Assembly (NCBI RefSeq): GCF_012489685.1
Contig: NC_080044.1
Location: forward strand, 71,844,732 to 71,908,731
Direction: 5' to 3'
DNA: 64,000 nt
Origin: Lotus japonicus
Lineage: Eukaryota > Streptophyta > Magnoliopsida > Fabales > Fabaceae
Below are positions 13,051-25,350 of this stretch, in pieces. Below the pieces are notes generated by a model that was not told where the DNA came from, made no database searches, and saw only the letters and a list, made by a program, of their open reading frames with translations. The translations under genes were made by a program, and so were the position numbers. Numbering within the stretch: position 1 is the first letter of the stretch; every line of letters begins with the position of its first letter.

Positions 13051-13060
13051 ATATTTATAG
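13051..13060 (-). promoter_or_regulatory. TATA box of the ERF gene
   Basis: Read on the minus strand this is CTATAAATAT, 77 bases or more upstream of the ATG at 12974. The spacing allows a short 5' UTR. Confidence 0.5.
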
Positions 13061-13167
13061 AACTCACACAAGAGGACAAACCAAGGATCACAGAATTCCT
13101 TCACAAGCAATCAGACGGTTGCTAGTGAGTCTTTTGCTAAATGATTGAAAAGTTGTTTTTAAGGTGA

Positions 13168-13168
13168 A

Positions 13169-13199
<31 letters not shown>

Positions 13200-13201
13200 A
13201 T
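13168..13201. repeat. (AAAT)n microsatellite
   Basis: About eight units of 'aaat/aata' in the upstream region of the ERF gene. Confidence 0.8.
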
Positions 13202-13479
13202 TAACAAGGAAACATCATTCATTTATTTTTAGTAAAAAGTAATATCTAAGATGACCCACTCTCAGACTTGTTCATTTGGAGCAATATGGTTCTCTGGGTG
13301 AAGAATATATGTATAAATTTGATGAGCTCACATGCATGTACTATTGTTTCCTTCTACCACCAACCACAATACTAGTATTGTTTCCTTCAATACAAAATTT
13401 AGCTCTAGCAGAAAAACAACACTCAACTCATTCAAACCAACCTCAAATGCTAAATTGGCCAACACCCAAATGTTCAACA

Positions 13480-14030
13480 ATACTACATAACCTCATAAAA
13501 ATTGCAGTAGAGGAGGTAACCAAAGGGGAAGTTGAAAGGAACCTTTGTTGGTTTTGTTGTGATCTGTGTAGTCCCAGTCATAAACAAGTGTGCAACAAAG
13601 CTAACCTTTATTGCAAGAAGAACCAGGGAAGGAATTCATCCCAGTGAATGAAGAGTCAGGGGACCAGGGCCATTCAGAACCTGACCATGAGTTCTTGGTA
13701 TCACTGAAGATCGTGGGAGGAGGCTCTTGATCACATAGAAAAGGCAGAAATTTTGATGCTGGTAGACATAACTTCATAAGGAGGAAGGCTGTGAGCCTTT
13801 GAAGTTGTTGGGTCTAAAAGATATATGTTCTGTTAAATTGAAGGTTAAAGAGGTGAATGATCAAATTATCAGTGAAGGAAAAATGCGAGAGGGTATCATG
13901 GAGTTCCCAAGGCATAAAATTTCACACTGATTTTTCTTTGTCCTTCTGGGGATGGGATGAAATACCATTTTAGGCATGCAATGGATAAAGGTTTAGTAGA
14001 AGTCTGCTTATTAACTCTTTTACAGAAGAT
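13480..14030 (+). mobile_element. Degenerate Ty3/gypsy gag-protease fragment
   Basis: A decayed retroelement piece. At about 13535-13625 the translation shows a CCHC-like zinc knuckle (CWFCCDLCSPSHKQVC), as in plant gypsy Gag. About 120 bases later a 'DAGRHNFI' segment resembles the aspartic protease site (normally DTGSTHNFI), and near 13930-13990 there are traces of the protease C-terminal part. Several frameshifts and stops break it, and no LTRs were found. It is not functional. Confidence 0.55.
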
Positions 14031-14606
14031 TTTGAGGAGCCATCACAACTTCAGCCTCCTCAAGAATTATACCAAAAAAAAAAACTCCATAACCTACAAA
14101 TATTAATTGATGTCTTCCAATATTTGACTTAACTGTTTCTATAATCTCACATTTTCTGAAGTCTGCTTATCAACATAACCTACAACTATAAATTGATGTC
14201 TTCCAATATTGACCTACCTCATTTCCTTAATTCTCACATAATTACGACCCAACATTATCCTGTGAACATTAAGTAGGTTGCCAACATAACAACTGACATC
14301 AACATATCCTATGTTTCTTAATATGAAAACAATCTTAACAGATGAAAGACCATAAATAGAAAAAGAATATGACAACTCATATTTAAATCGAATGTAGGTG
14401 AAGGAAACAAGAATGATAGTCTCAAGAGATAAGCCAGAATGTGAAAAAACATACACCGGGAAATCATATAAAGGCGCAACATCAATCAAATACATTGCAT
14501 AGAAATCATCCCTAGCTATCACGGCAAAGGAGATGGCCTTGGGAGAGGGTGTGTGTGTGTAAATCTATATAGCGTAATAATTAAAGTTAAAAGAGAAGTA
14601 AAAATC
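14031..14606. other. Intergenic, 3' flank of the TPR gene
   Basis: AT-rich. A roughly 50-bp direct repeat 'aacctacaa..tattaattgatgtcttccaat' occurs at about 14090 and again at 14175. The 3' UTR of the minus-strand TPR gene should lie in the right part. No coding evidence. Confidence 0.45.
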
Positions 14607-17600
14607 TTAATCGGCCATCTTAACCAATCGGTGAATAGTACTTCTAGCAACCCTATTACTGGGATCAATCTTCAGCACATTCCTCAGGTCTTCCGCGCCA
14701 AGTTTGTACTTTTCCATGCTCTCATACAGGAGAGCACGCTGTACCAGGACAGATACATTGGTTTCATTGTTTTCAAGAATCTGCACAACATAATGCAAAT
14801 CAAAACGTTATTCCTCAAAGTTATATGGTGATCAGAGAACAGTGCGGTTCAAACAGAGCTGGCCTCATATACATGTAGGCCTACTAAAGTGAATTGTAGA
14901 AGTGGCGCCTACTTAAATTAATTAAAATAAGTAGTTAAAATAAGATGGGGATCTATTTTTAAGATATGAGGGGGCGGCTATGGTCTCAATTCATCATAAG
15001 GGCAACGAAATGTGTACCGGAACTTATTGGGTGCTTACAGAACTCATAGCTAGCTATCCATCCCAATCTTTGAAACTTTACTTACTGGATTGAATACACA
15101 ATTACACATGCTACCTAGGGTGTTACTAAGAAATACATAAAAGGACCAGGCAATGATCTAATGGCGAAATTTAAAGCCAAAAAGAACTTTGAGCATATAA
15201 TTGTAAGATGTTAATTCTGAAATTTCTATAATCACGATGCAATGTTTTTATTCCGTAAAGCAGTAGTTCCTAGAAATAATCATAGAAAACACTACACTAA
15301 TTAGGAATCACAGCCTTAAAAAAAAGCATCATGTATTAATGGTTCAAGTGTGTAACAGCTCTTGAACTTTTCTAAGAGTTCTATATAAGAAGAAGTAGGA
15401 TGGGTTTCAAACCAAGACCCAATAAGATAATGATTCTTTTCATCTTCTTGCTCCCAAGATCCTAGGCCTACCATAGCTTAGTTTTATGCAGAACCAGATA
15501 TTCTGTAGGTATTGGCACTGGTTATTTCATCCATCTTCGTTTAGAACCCATATGGCCTCATCAGCAAACATCAACACCCTCTTTCAATATTCTCCAAACC
15601 AAGTTTCTATCTTCGAATGTGAACATTATGAATATTGGAGTGACCAAATGAAGACTTTGTTGGCAACTAGTGGTCAAAGAAGGATAAAAACTAGTAATCA
15701 TTTTGAATATTGATCAGAGAAGAGATATCTAAAACAATCTCAACTAGTGGCTTTGCAAGGAAATCAACTGAAGCAGTACAAAATAATTATGTAGAGAGAT
15801 ACAAGTGCTCTTCAGTCTTCATTATGTAAAGTACAACAATGATTGAAAAAGGCATTTATCCAAGAATTCTTGTATTAAAAGGTAAAATGAGCTTAGGATA
15901 TTCAGCAGAACGAGTACAAGGCAGTGAGGAAGTAATTTGTAATAAACTGAAAAAACTTTGGAGAGATTTTAAGACACTCTCCATGGATTTAAGTGATATA
16001 TGGTATGAGATTTCTCCACTAGAGTGGCAGAGATTGTTAATAAAATTAAAAGTTGTGGAAATACTATTCAGAAAAGAAGATTGTTGAGAAAGTTCTTTGT
16101 AACATGACACAGAATGTGATTATATTATCGTTGTTTATATCAGATACCTTATGCTGAAATTCAACTTTTTTTAAGTAGAAGAATGGGGGCGTCAAATATT
16201 GAACTCTAGACCATGGGATCATATAAACTATGATACCATGTCATTAACCAACTACCCCGAAAGTTTAAACTATTGGGTGAAGACACATGAATGTTTTATA
16301 TTATATTTCTAATAGTTTGCTAATACTATGCATGAATTGACAAACTCTCTTGAATATTGGGGAAATAAATGGGCAGATTGGTAGATCAACCTTTGGAGCA
16401 AGCTTTACAATCACAGGTAAATTTTCTGGAAATAAAGGTGTGGAGAAAACCAAGTATAACAACAACAAACCCCAAAGGAAAAGAGTAGATCTAACAGAGG
16501 ATGTGGAGACAAAGGTCAAACTACAAAAGGCCAAGAAACAATGATAAAACCACTCTTCATGATCAATCTATGTGGTATTTTCAAGAAAAACAACCAGGAC
16601 AGCACCCAAAGCTGGTTTAGCAATGCACCAACTGAAGAAACTCAGATCACAAGGTGAAAAGTTATCCAATCAGAAAACATGGAAGGTATATCCGAGCATA
16701 TTTTTTGTAGCTAGAACCTCAAAAAGGAAAGAGACCAGTATGTGGATAGTGGCCGAAGCAGTCATTTGGACAAGAATCAAGAGAATTTTGTCAATGAATG
16801 AGAAATTCAAGTCTAAAGTGAAGTTTGGGGATAGCAAGCATATCAATAGGGAAGGCATGGGAGTAATTGCTATCTAAAAAGAGAAAGGTTAAAGATCAGT
16901 TCTAGAATTCCAAGATTTACGATGCATGCTTTAATTCCATAAATGCAAACAGTAGTTCCTAGAAATAAGGCACCACTATATTTAGGAATTACCTCCTTAA
17001 AATTGAGCACTTCATATTTCTGGTTCAGATGTTTTACAACCCTAGAACCTAAGAAGGTCTTATATGCGTGCAAACCATTACCCAAAAACATAATAAGAAG
17101 TTTCTTTTCATCCCCTGCTCCTAATATTTTCTACCACATCTTGCTTTCTGCGAAATCTAATATTTTCTGTCAATATCAACCTTGTTTTGAATAACTTTCT
17201 ATATTCTCTCTTTTTGGACTACATCTTTAGCAAATAATTCACCATTAACATGCAATAATGCAGCTAGCTTTTATCATTTTTCTTCCAGGCAGAGAGATAT
17301 TTAATGATATAGTTGATATTTAATGATTGAACAACTCAACCGTGTATAACTCATAAGTTTTATCTCCAGTAAAATTTTATGATATATACAATTCAAATTC
17401 AAAACAACCAAAGGAATGTAACTAGTTAGTATTAAGATATTGAAGTATACCTTTGTACAATCCGCCACTGCCTTTTTATACTCCCCAACTTCTTTGTAAC
17501 ATGAAGCCCTGCATGACAAAACCTCCACTGAGCCTGCATCATCCCCAGCTTTCTCTAGAAGAATGACAGCCCATGAAAGCCACTTAATAGCATCAGCAAA

Positions 17601-18719
17601 CTGCCCCTGCTTGTAATTGTCCATCCCCTTGCCTTTGGCAGCAGAACCTGATACCCCAGCAGGAGGTGGTGGAAGCCCCTCCAGCTCAGTAGTTGTGCCA
17701 CCCCCATCATGCCCTCCGCCGCCAAACTCAGAATCCATACCCCAATCATCCATTTCAGAAGAGGCCTGTCCTCCAAATCCCTGAGAGGCCGCAGCACCAC
17801 CTCCACCTGATGAAGATGTGAAGAACATGTCCATTGGATCACCACCACCTGATGCCTGTGCAGGAGACCGATTCGATGAAGCGGTTGATCCAGTAAAATC
17901 AAAATTAAACCCCGCATTACCACTCGATGTAAAACCAGCAGAGCTTGATTTGGAAGCAGCATTCTGAAAATCTCCAAAACCATCATCATCTTTCTCAATC
18001 TTCTTAGCTTTAGGAGCTGAATTAAGACTAGCTGAAGCAGAAGAAGATTGCTTGGTTCCAATCCCAACACCCAAAGAACTAAATGGATCCTTGTTACCAG
18101 AATTGATTCCACTTCCAATTGAAGCACCCCCAAGATTGGAACTCTTATTCACACCAAAACTCCCAGAAGAAGATCCCCAAGTAGAACCGCTACTCTGAGG
18201 AGCATTACCAGTTTTGGGCAATGAATTGGCCATATTCCCCATGGAGAATGAGGTGGTTTTGGTTGTAGAAGCTGCATTTTTCAGAGGAACATTGGTGCTA
18301 CCAGAAGAAGACTTGGAACCTTGTCCCAAAGCAGAGCTAACCAAATCACCGAAGAGGTTAGGGTTTTTGTTGACGATTCCAATGGTTGGAGCAGAAGGTT
18401 GAGCGGATCCCCAGCTCTTGCCGAAGATGTCTCCGGCCATGGACGGTGGTTGACCCGGTAACGCGGCGGTTTGGGCCGGAACGGGTTGGTGGGTCCATGA
18501 TGGTTTCTTGGATTGGGTGGAGGAATTGGGATTGGAATAGGAATAGGAAGGGTTGGAGTTGGAGTTGGAGGTGGGGGTTTTCTGATCGATTAGGGATTTG
18601 GGTCGATTGGATCCGATGCCGAGATCAAAATCGAAATTGAAGTTGTTGAGTGAAACGGAGGGAGAAGATGAAGCTGTTTTTTGTGGGTTGGAATTGGATC
18701 TGCCGTAATTGGAATTCAT
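14607..18719 (-). CDS. TPR-repeat protein with Ser/Gly-rich disordered N-terminal region
   Basis: Two exons, 18719-17451 (423 codons) and 14780-14607, phase 0, giving 480 residues. An in-frame ATG at 18734 would add five residues; I prefer 18719 because the MNSN start is followed directly by the Ser/Asn-rich tract. Residues 1-350 are low-complexity Ser/Gly/Asn with short acidic motifs such as DDDGFGDFQ and DPMDMFF, like peptides that bind clathrin-adaptor ears. The C-terminal 110 residues hold about three TPR helices pairs (NYKQGQFADAIKWLSWAV, RASCYKEVGEYKKAVADC, LVQRALLYESMEKYKLGAEDL). The second exon completes the TPR array naturally, which validates the 2.67-kb intron. A trafficking or adaptor role is inference. 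The intron carries a dead copia fragment in the opposite orientation. Confidence 0.85.
15215..17160. repeat. Direct repeats flanking the copia fragment in the TPR intron
   Basis: About 15215-15440 and 16905-17120 share a diverged direct repeat, both with 'cagtagttcctagaaata' and 'ttaggaat.ac..ccttaaaa', then a shared 'ttttcatc' end. The repeats enclose the gag-protease fragment. They could be decayed LTRs of a deletion derivative or an older intron duplication. I see no clear primer-binding site between the left repeat and the gag start. Confidence 0.5.
15552..16877 (+). mobile_element. Degenerate Ty1/copia gag-protease fragment
   Basis: Inside the last intron of the TPR gene, on the opposite strand. 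The start is a copia-type Gag N-terminus (MASSANINTL, then YEYWSDQMKTLL at about 15630). Further Gag pieces appear near 16020-16130 (INKIKSCGNTI and similar). At 16440-16540 there is a basic Lys/Arg/Asn-rich segment. At about 16740 a VDSG-type protease active site occurs, and KVKFGDSKHI at 16825 matches the protease C-terminal part. Frameshifts and stops separate these. It ends at the protease; integrase and reverse transcriptase are absent. Confidence 0.75.
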
Positions 18720-19692
18720 TTCTCTGAAATGCAACGATGGGGAAGAAGAAGAAGGAAGACGAAGAACACAGAGGGAAATAGCTTCTTTCTTTCTTTCTTT
18801 CTTGATGATGAATGAAGATGATCGATCGCTATTTTTGGAATCTGCTGGTACGCGTTAAAACGAAAGCTCTCATTTTTTATATTAAAGTTTCGGAAATCTA
18901 GTGAAGCTGTCAATATAATATACATTTTCTAAACGAAATGAGCATGTTTGGATACATGCTATGCTAATGCAATTATTTTTTATCGAAACAGAAAACTTTG
19001 TATGCAAACGGGCTCTAAAGACTAGGATAAATTAGTACCTTTTTTTTTGTTGAAAGTCCTCATATCATTCATTAGGAGGGCCAAGCCCACAAAAGAGGGA
19101 ACTAAGCCCTTTTACAACTATTTATTTTCATACAAGGCCAAAAAATTATCCAACTCGAACATGGCCTGCTAGTTTTGCTTGAGAATTATCCCTGGAAAAA
19201 CACACTTAACAAACAAAGTTGCTAGTTTGTTTTTCAGAGTTTAACAAAGTTGCTAGTCATGGCCAAAAAAATAAGTTGCTAGTAAAACACACAAAGTAGG
19301 GGTAATGAATGGGTACCTAACATTTCTAAGATATTAGGAAACATTGCAGGGCATTGAGGCTAGGTTCAGATGAAAAAAAAAAACAATTGCATTTGGACAA
19401 AACCACAATTGTTTCAAGTCTATCGATTTTAACAATAAGCAATATGAACTGCATATCAAAACATAAATGGTAAAGGTTAAATTCATACTTGAAGCAATCA
19501 GCATGGCATTCACAACTTCATAATGATGCTAAATATAATTATCAAAGTACTTCGAGTGCAGGCACAATCGTTTTCCACGCAAAAGCATGTAAAATATGAC
19601 CTAGAACATCAAATCAAAATTCTCCATTACAAAAGCTGAACTCCATGTCTATATGCCATAATTTTTCAAGCAGAGTTCCTCTTAGACATTTT
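18720..19692. other. Spacer between the TPR and MORF genes
   Basis: Holds the 5' UTR/promoter of the minus-strand TPR gene (a CT/GA-rich tract at 18780-18803) and the 3' UTR of the MORF gene. At about 19045-19175 a stretch 'tcctcatatcattcattagga..ccaagcccacaaaa' looks like the 3' end of a retroposon read in reverse, but I could not assign a family. No gene. Confidence 0.4.
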
Positions 19693-21248
19693 TTAGTTCT
19701 CCCCGTCCGAAGCAGAGTTTTGGCTATTCATTGGAGCAGATTGATCCATAGGTCCTCCCTGGCCTTGGTTCCAGTTCTGTCTTTGGCTATTCATTGGAGC
19801 AGATTGATCCATAGGTCCTCCCTGGCCTTGGTTCCAGTTCTGTCTTTGGTTATTCATTGGACCTGATTGATCCATAGGTCCTCCCTGGCCTTGGTTCCAG
19901 TTCTGTCTTTGGTTATTCATTGGACCTGATTGATCCATAGGTCCTCCCTGGCCTTGGTTCCAGTTCTGTCTTTGGCTATTCATTGGAGCTGATTGATCCA
20001 TAGGTCCTCCCTGGCCTTGGTTCCAGTTCTGTCTTTGATTGGGGTCTGTCCTTTCAACCTGCATTGTTTCCCGTCTCCTGTCATGCCTAGGTCGAGGTCT
20101 AGTCTTAGTAGGTTGCCTTTCAGCATATCTATACTGCGGCCTGGGGATTACTTTCCCATCAACAAATAAATCACCTGAAATTCCCCAAAAGCGATCAAGA
20201 CAACCAACAAAAATGAAATAATTCTAACGACCCAACAAATAGCTAAGCTCTAACTTAATTCAAACACCTCCACTCACCTCCATAATCTTTGTTGGGAACA
20301 TCAAGATATGAATCTGGCAGCACCCACAGAACTCCAGGCAACTCTATTAACATGAGAAAAAGATCGCCACAACAGTCAAGTATATGGACTAAATTCCAAT
20401 ATCCGCACGCATTGCTTATAAACAGGCTTTGTCAATTCACATTTAGATTCTAAAAGTTACATATTTCATCATATGAAAAAAGAAAAACTCAAAAACAGTA
20501 CATAAAATTAACCTCAATCACTATCAATATAAGATGAGATTTCCTATCAAATATAGAGTAGCATGATAACAATTAACAACAGCATTCACAATAAAACCCT
20601 GAGTAACAAATCAAATAGACAAATTTGGTGAAGCAACTACAAAGTACAAATTCAAAGCAAGATGAAGAATCTAAGAGAAACCACTGAAGTAAGAAGCAAT
20701 CACCTTTGACTTTATAAGAAAGCTCTTCAGAAATGAGAGCACCAAAACCTGTATATGTATGTGTTGAAACAGAGTATATCTTCTTCATCGCTTCCTCCTC
20801 ACTGCAAAATGAAAAAAGCCATTATAGCATAAATTAGAGAATAGAAGTGTGGTAACAAGTGAATAGGAGTGAAGAATTGAAACCTTCCAACGATTTGAGT
20901 TAGGGTTTTGACATATGCATTGACCATTTCCTGTTCAGAGGGTTTAGGGTTCTCAGGGAACTCCATGACAATGAGCCAGTGCTCGTAATCACAGCCATCG
21001 AGGAGAATCGTCTCCTTCGGAGGACGGTTGCTCCAGTTCGGAGATGGGTCGTTCAACGGAGAGTAACCCGAACCCGATGATTTGGTCCGAACCGAGAATT
21101 TCACGGTGTCGGGGACGGGGAGGGTTTGTTTGGCCGCAAGAGCGAAGATGCAGCGACAGCGAGATGGTGTGGAAAAGGAAGAAGGAGAAGAAGAAAGAGC
21201 TCGTGAAAGGGTGGATGCTAAGGTGCGCCGGGCGTTCACGTACGCCAT
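19693..21248 (-). CDS. MORF3: Multiple organellar RNA editing factor, MORF3-type, with a repeat tail
   Basis: Four exons: 21248-20884, 20801-20704, 20343-20278, 20174-19693; 336 residues; all junctions GT-AG and in frame. Residues 1-60 are Ser/Arg-rich, a likely mitochondrial transit peptide. The MORF domain spans about 65-190: [66 protein letters not shown] and NKDYGGDLF. MORF proteins bind PPR editing factors and help C-to-U editing of organelle transcripts; the MORF3 group acts in mitochondria. The domain resembles MORF3 more than MORF1 or MORF8, judged from memory of the family. The tail is odd: residues 224-328 are five 21-residue repeats rich in Gln, Asn, Gly and Pro, then a short acidic end. 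Confidence 0.92.
19733..20047 (-). repeat. 63-bp coding minisatellite in MORF exon 4, five copies
   Basis: Units start at 19733, 19796, 19859, 19922 and 19985 on the plus strand, exactly 63 bp apart, so the frame is kept. Each encodes [15 protein letters not shown](A/G)PMN(S/N)Q. Copies differ at only two or three bases. The two middle units carry Gly/Asn and the outer three Ala/Ser, suggesting recent unequal exchange or slippage. Confidence 0.95.
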
Positions 21249-22677
21249 TTGCGATCACAGTGTGTGCAGTGTGCAACTGTGAAGGGGTTCTGCTTCTTGA
21301 AGGCAAAAACTTGTAGACAGATTAGGTTTTATGCTATATTTTAGGAAAATATTAACAAGGATTTAAATTATTTTAATTGAATAAAAAATGTAATTGTTCA
21401 ATCATATGTTGCGGATTATGTTCGGTAGTAAAGAGTTAAGAGACATATGAGTTAGAGTGGGGAGTCTAAAGATTAAATTACGGAGGGTGTACCAACAAAT
21501 ATATTGCAGATTATTATTGGATTTCAATGTAAAATAATATACACGGATTGTGCATTAAAATTGTACTAAAAAAACAATTATGCCTTTTGCAAGAGATTGT
21601 TTGTGACAATGTAACACAATTTCTATTATCAAATGCTTTAGAGTTTGATTTGTATGAAGTTATTTTTTTAATAATAAAAGAAGAGGAATTAGCACAAGGT
21701 GGTAGGTAGAATTTTACATTTTCTACTCTTCTCTAGTGTGAAGGATGTTATAATAAAATTTTGATGTGTGTTAACTCAAACTTTCATAATACTTAATTCA
21801 TGACATTTCTCATGGTTTGAACAACAACTTCTTAAACAAATACTTAATTCATGACAACTAATATATTAAAATTAGCACATGTAACATGTAAATTGTTGTT
21901 GTTTAGTGGTTTGAAATTACTTAGGGTCATATAACCCTTTTTTCTCAATAGTACAATAAAATGATGCAAGTCCCACATTGGTTAAATTTTTGAAGGAGTG
22001 TCTCAAACATGGTTTATATGTTCTAAAATACTATGTACAAGTCTAAAAGTCTAAATCATTTAGACTTATACATGTGTTGGTAGAATGCTCTTTAAAAAGC
22101 AAAGGGTGTGATACTAGTTGTTTAAAAATTAAAACTTTGTGTTGGACTTGGCTTGCACCATAGTTTAAGACTTCCTTTCTTAAGAAAGATTAACCTGTTT
22201 AAATCATTAAATAGTTTACCAAGAGTGGATCATTCTTTAAACTACATATACCATCCACATGATGCAATTATACGTAAGTCTGATAGATCAGAGAGGAGGA
22301 AAATGTGTGTATTTCTATTTCATTTGCCTCGGATGTAAACATTATTCGAATTACCTTCTGTTCAATTTATGCCTTTCCATAGAGCAAAACTGATTCAAAA
22401 CTATTAGGTGAAACAAATTAAGCACACTTTATTCAAATTGGAAGCATTTGGAGTTTGGAAACCAGCCTGGAAAGAGAAGAAATTTCATCTATCACAGTGC
22501 CAATCCCAAATAGGTAGAGGGAACTTAAGCATTTTAGCCGATTTTAGTTCAATTTGTCAATAAGGGATTCAAAACCACTCTTCAAAAAATAAGTATTTTC
22601 CCCCTTTCCATTATAAAAGTCACACATCTTATAACATGTATAATCTGTTGTGACGCTCCTAGCATAAGCACAAGCAC
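21249..22677. other. Spacer between MORF and polygalacturonase genes
   Basis: The first 100 bases are the likely 5' UTR/promoter of the MORF gene. At 21969-21983 'gcaagtcccacattgg' resembles an LTR/TRIM start, but no partner repeat was found. The rest is AT-rich without coding signal; the right end should contain the 3' UTR of the polygalacturonase gene. Confidence 0.4.
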
Positions 22678-25350
22678 TTATATGCAAGGTGGTGGATTCA
22701 CCACCCCTAAGCCATAGACAGGCTTAATATTGGAACATCTAGCGGTTGTAGGAGCAGTTCCAAGCTTCAGGTCAATGTCTCTGAGTGTAATTCCCATGCA
22801 TGGGTACAGCTTACTGCATCTGAAGTCCACTGCAATTGGTGAAGTTGTAGTTCCCTTAACATTTGCAAAGTGAATATCCCTAATCCTCACCAATGATGGC
22901 TGCACAACAATCAATCAATACCACACAATTAGCTTCTTCCAATTTATAGTAGTGGTAAAATTATAAGACTTGATGTAAAAAGCATCAGACTCACTGATGT
23001 CACATGATAGTGTCACGTGAAATTTTGTGTTTATCTCTCTCTTAAAGGATATTGATCCAGTTGTTGGGATGGTATATATGATAGCCCAAATTAATCTCAA
23101 AGGAGATACACTTAAAGAAACCAATTACCTTCTTCTGGCAGTTTGGAGAGCATTGGTACTCCTGGTCAATGATGATGGGATTTTTAACATTTTCCATGGT
23201 AATGTTACTGAAGCTGATCTCTGATGCTGCACCTCCATATTTGTCTGGCCATGATTTGATTCTGAGCCCATTTGTTGTGCCAATCAACGCGCTGTTCTTG
23301 ATACGAATGCCTTTCACCTCTCGCTCCTCCGCATACTTTCCAAGGCTACCAATACTGTCATGCACATAATATGCCACAAGAAAGAAAATTAAGGAAGAGG
23401 ACAATAGCAACTCACAACTGAAAGACATCATCGAATTCTAAATCTATTGGTCATAGAGGCTCTGATACCATACTGTGAACCAATTATCCCAAAAGCAACT
23501 GTTAAATGGGTTTTATTATTTCTTTAACATTATAGGGTTTATAGGACTATGTATGAATTTGGAAATTGGAATTATTACCTGATACCATGCCCAGGGCCAC
23601 ACTTAAGCCTGTTGATGAAAACATTTTCAGATCCCTGAATCATAGAGATACAATCATCTCCAGTTTGAATGGTGTTTCTGGCTATAATCACATTGATGGA
23701 GCTGCTGATATGAATGCCATCAGTGTTGGGGCTGGTCTCAGGTGCAATAAGCTTAAGTTTGCGTAATCTGACATTTGTACATTTAGTAACGAACATGTGA
23801 AACCCTTTGGGATTCAGTGATTTAATGTTCTGTACCATGACATTGCTGCAATCCATGAAGAAAAGACTCTGCATTCCCACAAATCAATATTTTATTAGTG
23901 ACCATGTTAATGAGAGGGTGAGTCTCAGAGCAACGGTAAGTTTGGTGCTACGTGACTTTGTAATCACAGGTTCGAGCCATCACATGTTAACTTACGCTGG
24001 GGTTTCTGATGCATGAGTCATCATTGTTTGCTTCACAATTCTCAGTGATTTGCCATGAGCTCTGACCCTGTCCATCAAAAGTACCCCCACCAAAGATTTT
24101 GAGGCCATTGATATGCTGGAACATGAGCCAGTCACCGTTTTCAAACTCAGAAAGATCGGCACTAGCCAAAACAGTGCCTTCAACTTGCAGTGTTACTGGA
24201 TGTGGAGAAAGGCATGGCCCTTGAAAAAACATTGAAGAAACCAAGAATCTCCCAGCAGGAACCAATATTCTGCCTGGCGCAGGTGAATGGCACACAGTTT
24301 GCCATGCTGTCATGAAAGCCTGCATAGAGAACCATCAATGTTAAGGATTAGTGGTTTCTGCTATAAGGCTTCTATTTTTTCTTAGGTATTAGAGCTAATC
24401 AATTAATTCTAAAATTAGAATCAATTCTGAGAAAAACCTGGTAGCTTCCGGAATATGAGTTAATTTTGATGAAAAACAAGCTAATACAAACATGTTATTA
24501 GTCAAAGTGGGTTTGATTCATACTATCTTTAATTCTTTATGAATCATGACACAAACATGCACATTTGAAATGAGGGAGTCACTATTATTGAAAATAATTT
24601 TTTTTTCTTAATAAGATACTGTTCAAATATTTTGTTTACCCCTCAAAATGTTTAACTACCTTTTCCATATTAGCCATAGTTAATCAATTTTATTTAATGT
24701 GTTACATTTTTTCCTCTTTTACCCAATTTTTCTGACTCTAGTCGAACATTCATGTATACAGTGTAACTCCCAACAATGTGTTGATCTTAGCACTTAGTGG
24801 GTTAGACTCACGTAAGGATAAAAATCTAATCTAACTAAAAATTCTCGTGATTCTTGAGGATTCAATTGCAGGAGAATCAGGAACGATGAACTTTCCCCCA
24901 TTTTTAGCTGATTCTTCGGTATTAAAAATGCTGGTTTTAAGAAGTAGTAATTGCTCTTAAATTCGAATCCCAAAAATGTTATTTGTTAAGAAAGATAATT
25001 ATATTTTCCCGAACGAGTGACGGGTTAAAGGCAAAAAAAAATGTATGGATTGTAACCAGGTTGATCATACTATATTTGTGAAAAGATTTTTCTTAAAACC
25101 GGATTATTAACCAAAAGATATAGCCCCATAGTGTTTAAATTACCTGAGTAGAGTCAAAGACACCATCAGGTTTGGCTCCAAAACTCATGACGTTATAGAT
25201 TTTCTCCCCAGGAAGAAGCACATCCTTGTTTGCATGTCTGCGCTTGAAGATATCAGGACCTTGAACTGGCCTTGCTCTTGGAAGTGCAGCCGCAAAATTG
25301 GCCAATGCAAAGCTCAAAATAAGAATAGTTACTGTCTTTGCAATGGCCAT
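22678..25350 (-). CDS. Secreted polygalacturonase, GH28 (pollen exo-PG-like)
   Basis: Five exons: 25350-25144, 24319-23996, 23868-23579, 23354-23129, 22899-22678; 422 residues; every junction GT-AG. Residues 1-22 form a classical signal peptide (AKTVTILILSFALANFAAA), so the enzyme is exported to the cell wall. All GH28 motifs are present: SPNTDG (NTDG at 225-228), TGDDC (GDDC 247-250), GPGHG (GHG 270-272) and RIK (305-307), covering the three catalytic Asp and the His/Arg/Lys of the subsite. The fold starts at YNVMSFGAKPDGVFDSTQAF. It hydrolyses alpha-1,4-galacturonan, best after de-esterification by pectin methylesterase. Spacing and the FHMFVTKC region resemble pollen exo-polygalacturonases, but the exo mode is inference. 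Intron 2 holds a SINE-like fragment. Confidence 0.93.
23915..23985 (+). mobile_element. tRNA-derived SINE head fragment in PG intron 2
   Basis: Within the 127-bp intron 23869-23995, on the plus strand, 'agagcaacggtaag' (A-box-like, 23927-23940) is followed 28 bases later by GGTTCGAGCC (B box, 23969-23978). This is the arrangement of a pol III promoter in plant SINEs. The body of the SINE is missing. Confidence 0.5.

Noticed and set aside
19645..19866. Plus-strand frame over the MORF tail
   Set aside because: Antisense shadow of the 63-bp coding repeat in the MORF gene, which has full exon support on the other strand.
21968..22140. TRIM or LTR starting with 'agtcccacattgg'
   Set aside because: No second copy, primer site or purine tract could be found nearby; kept only as a note in the spacer entry.
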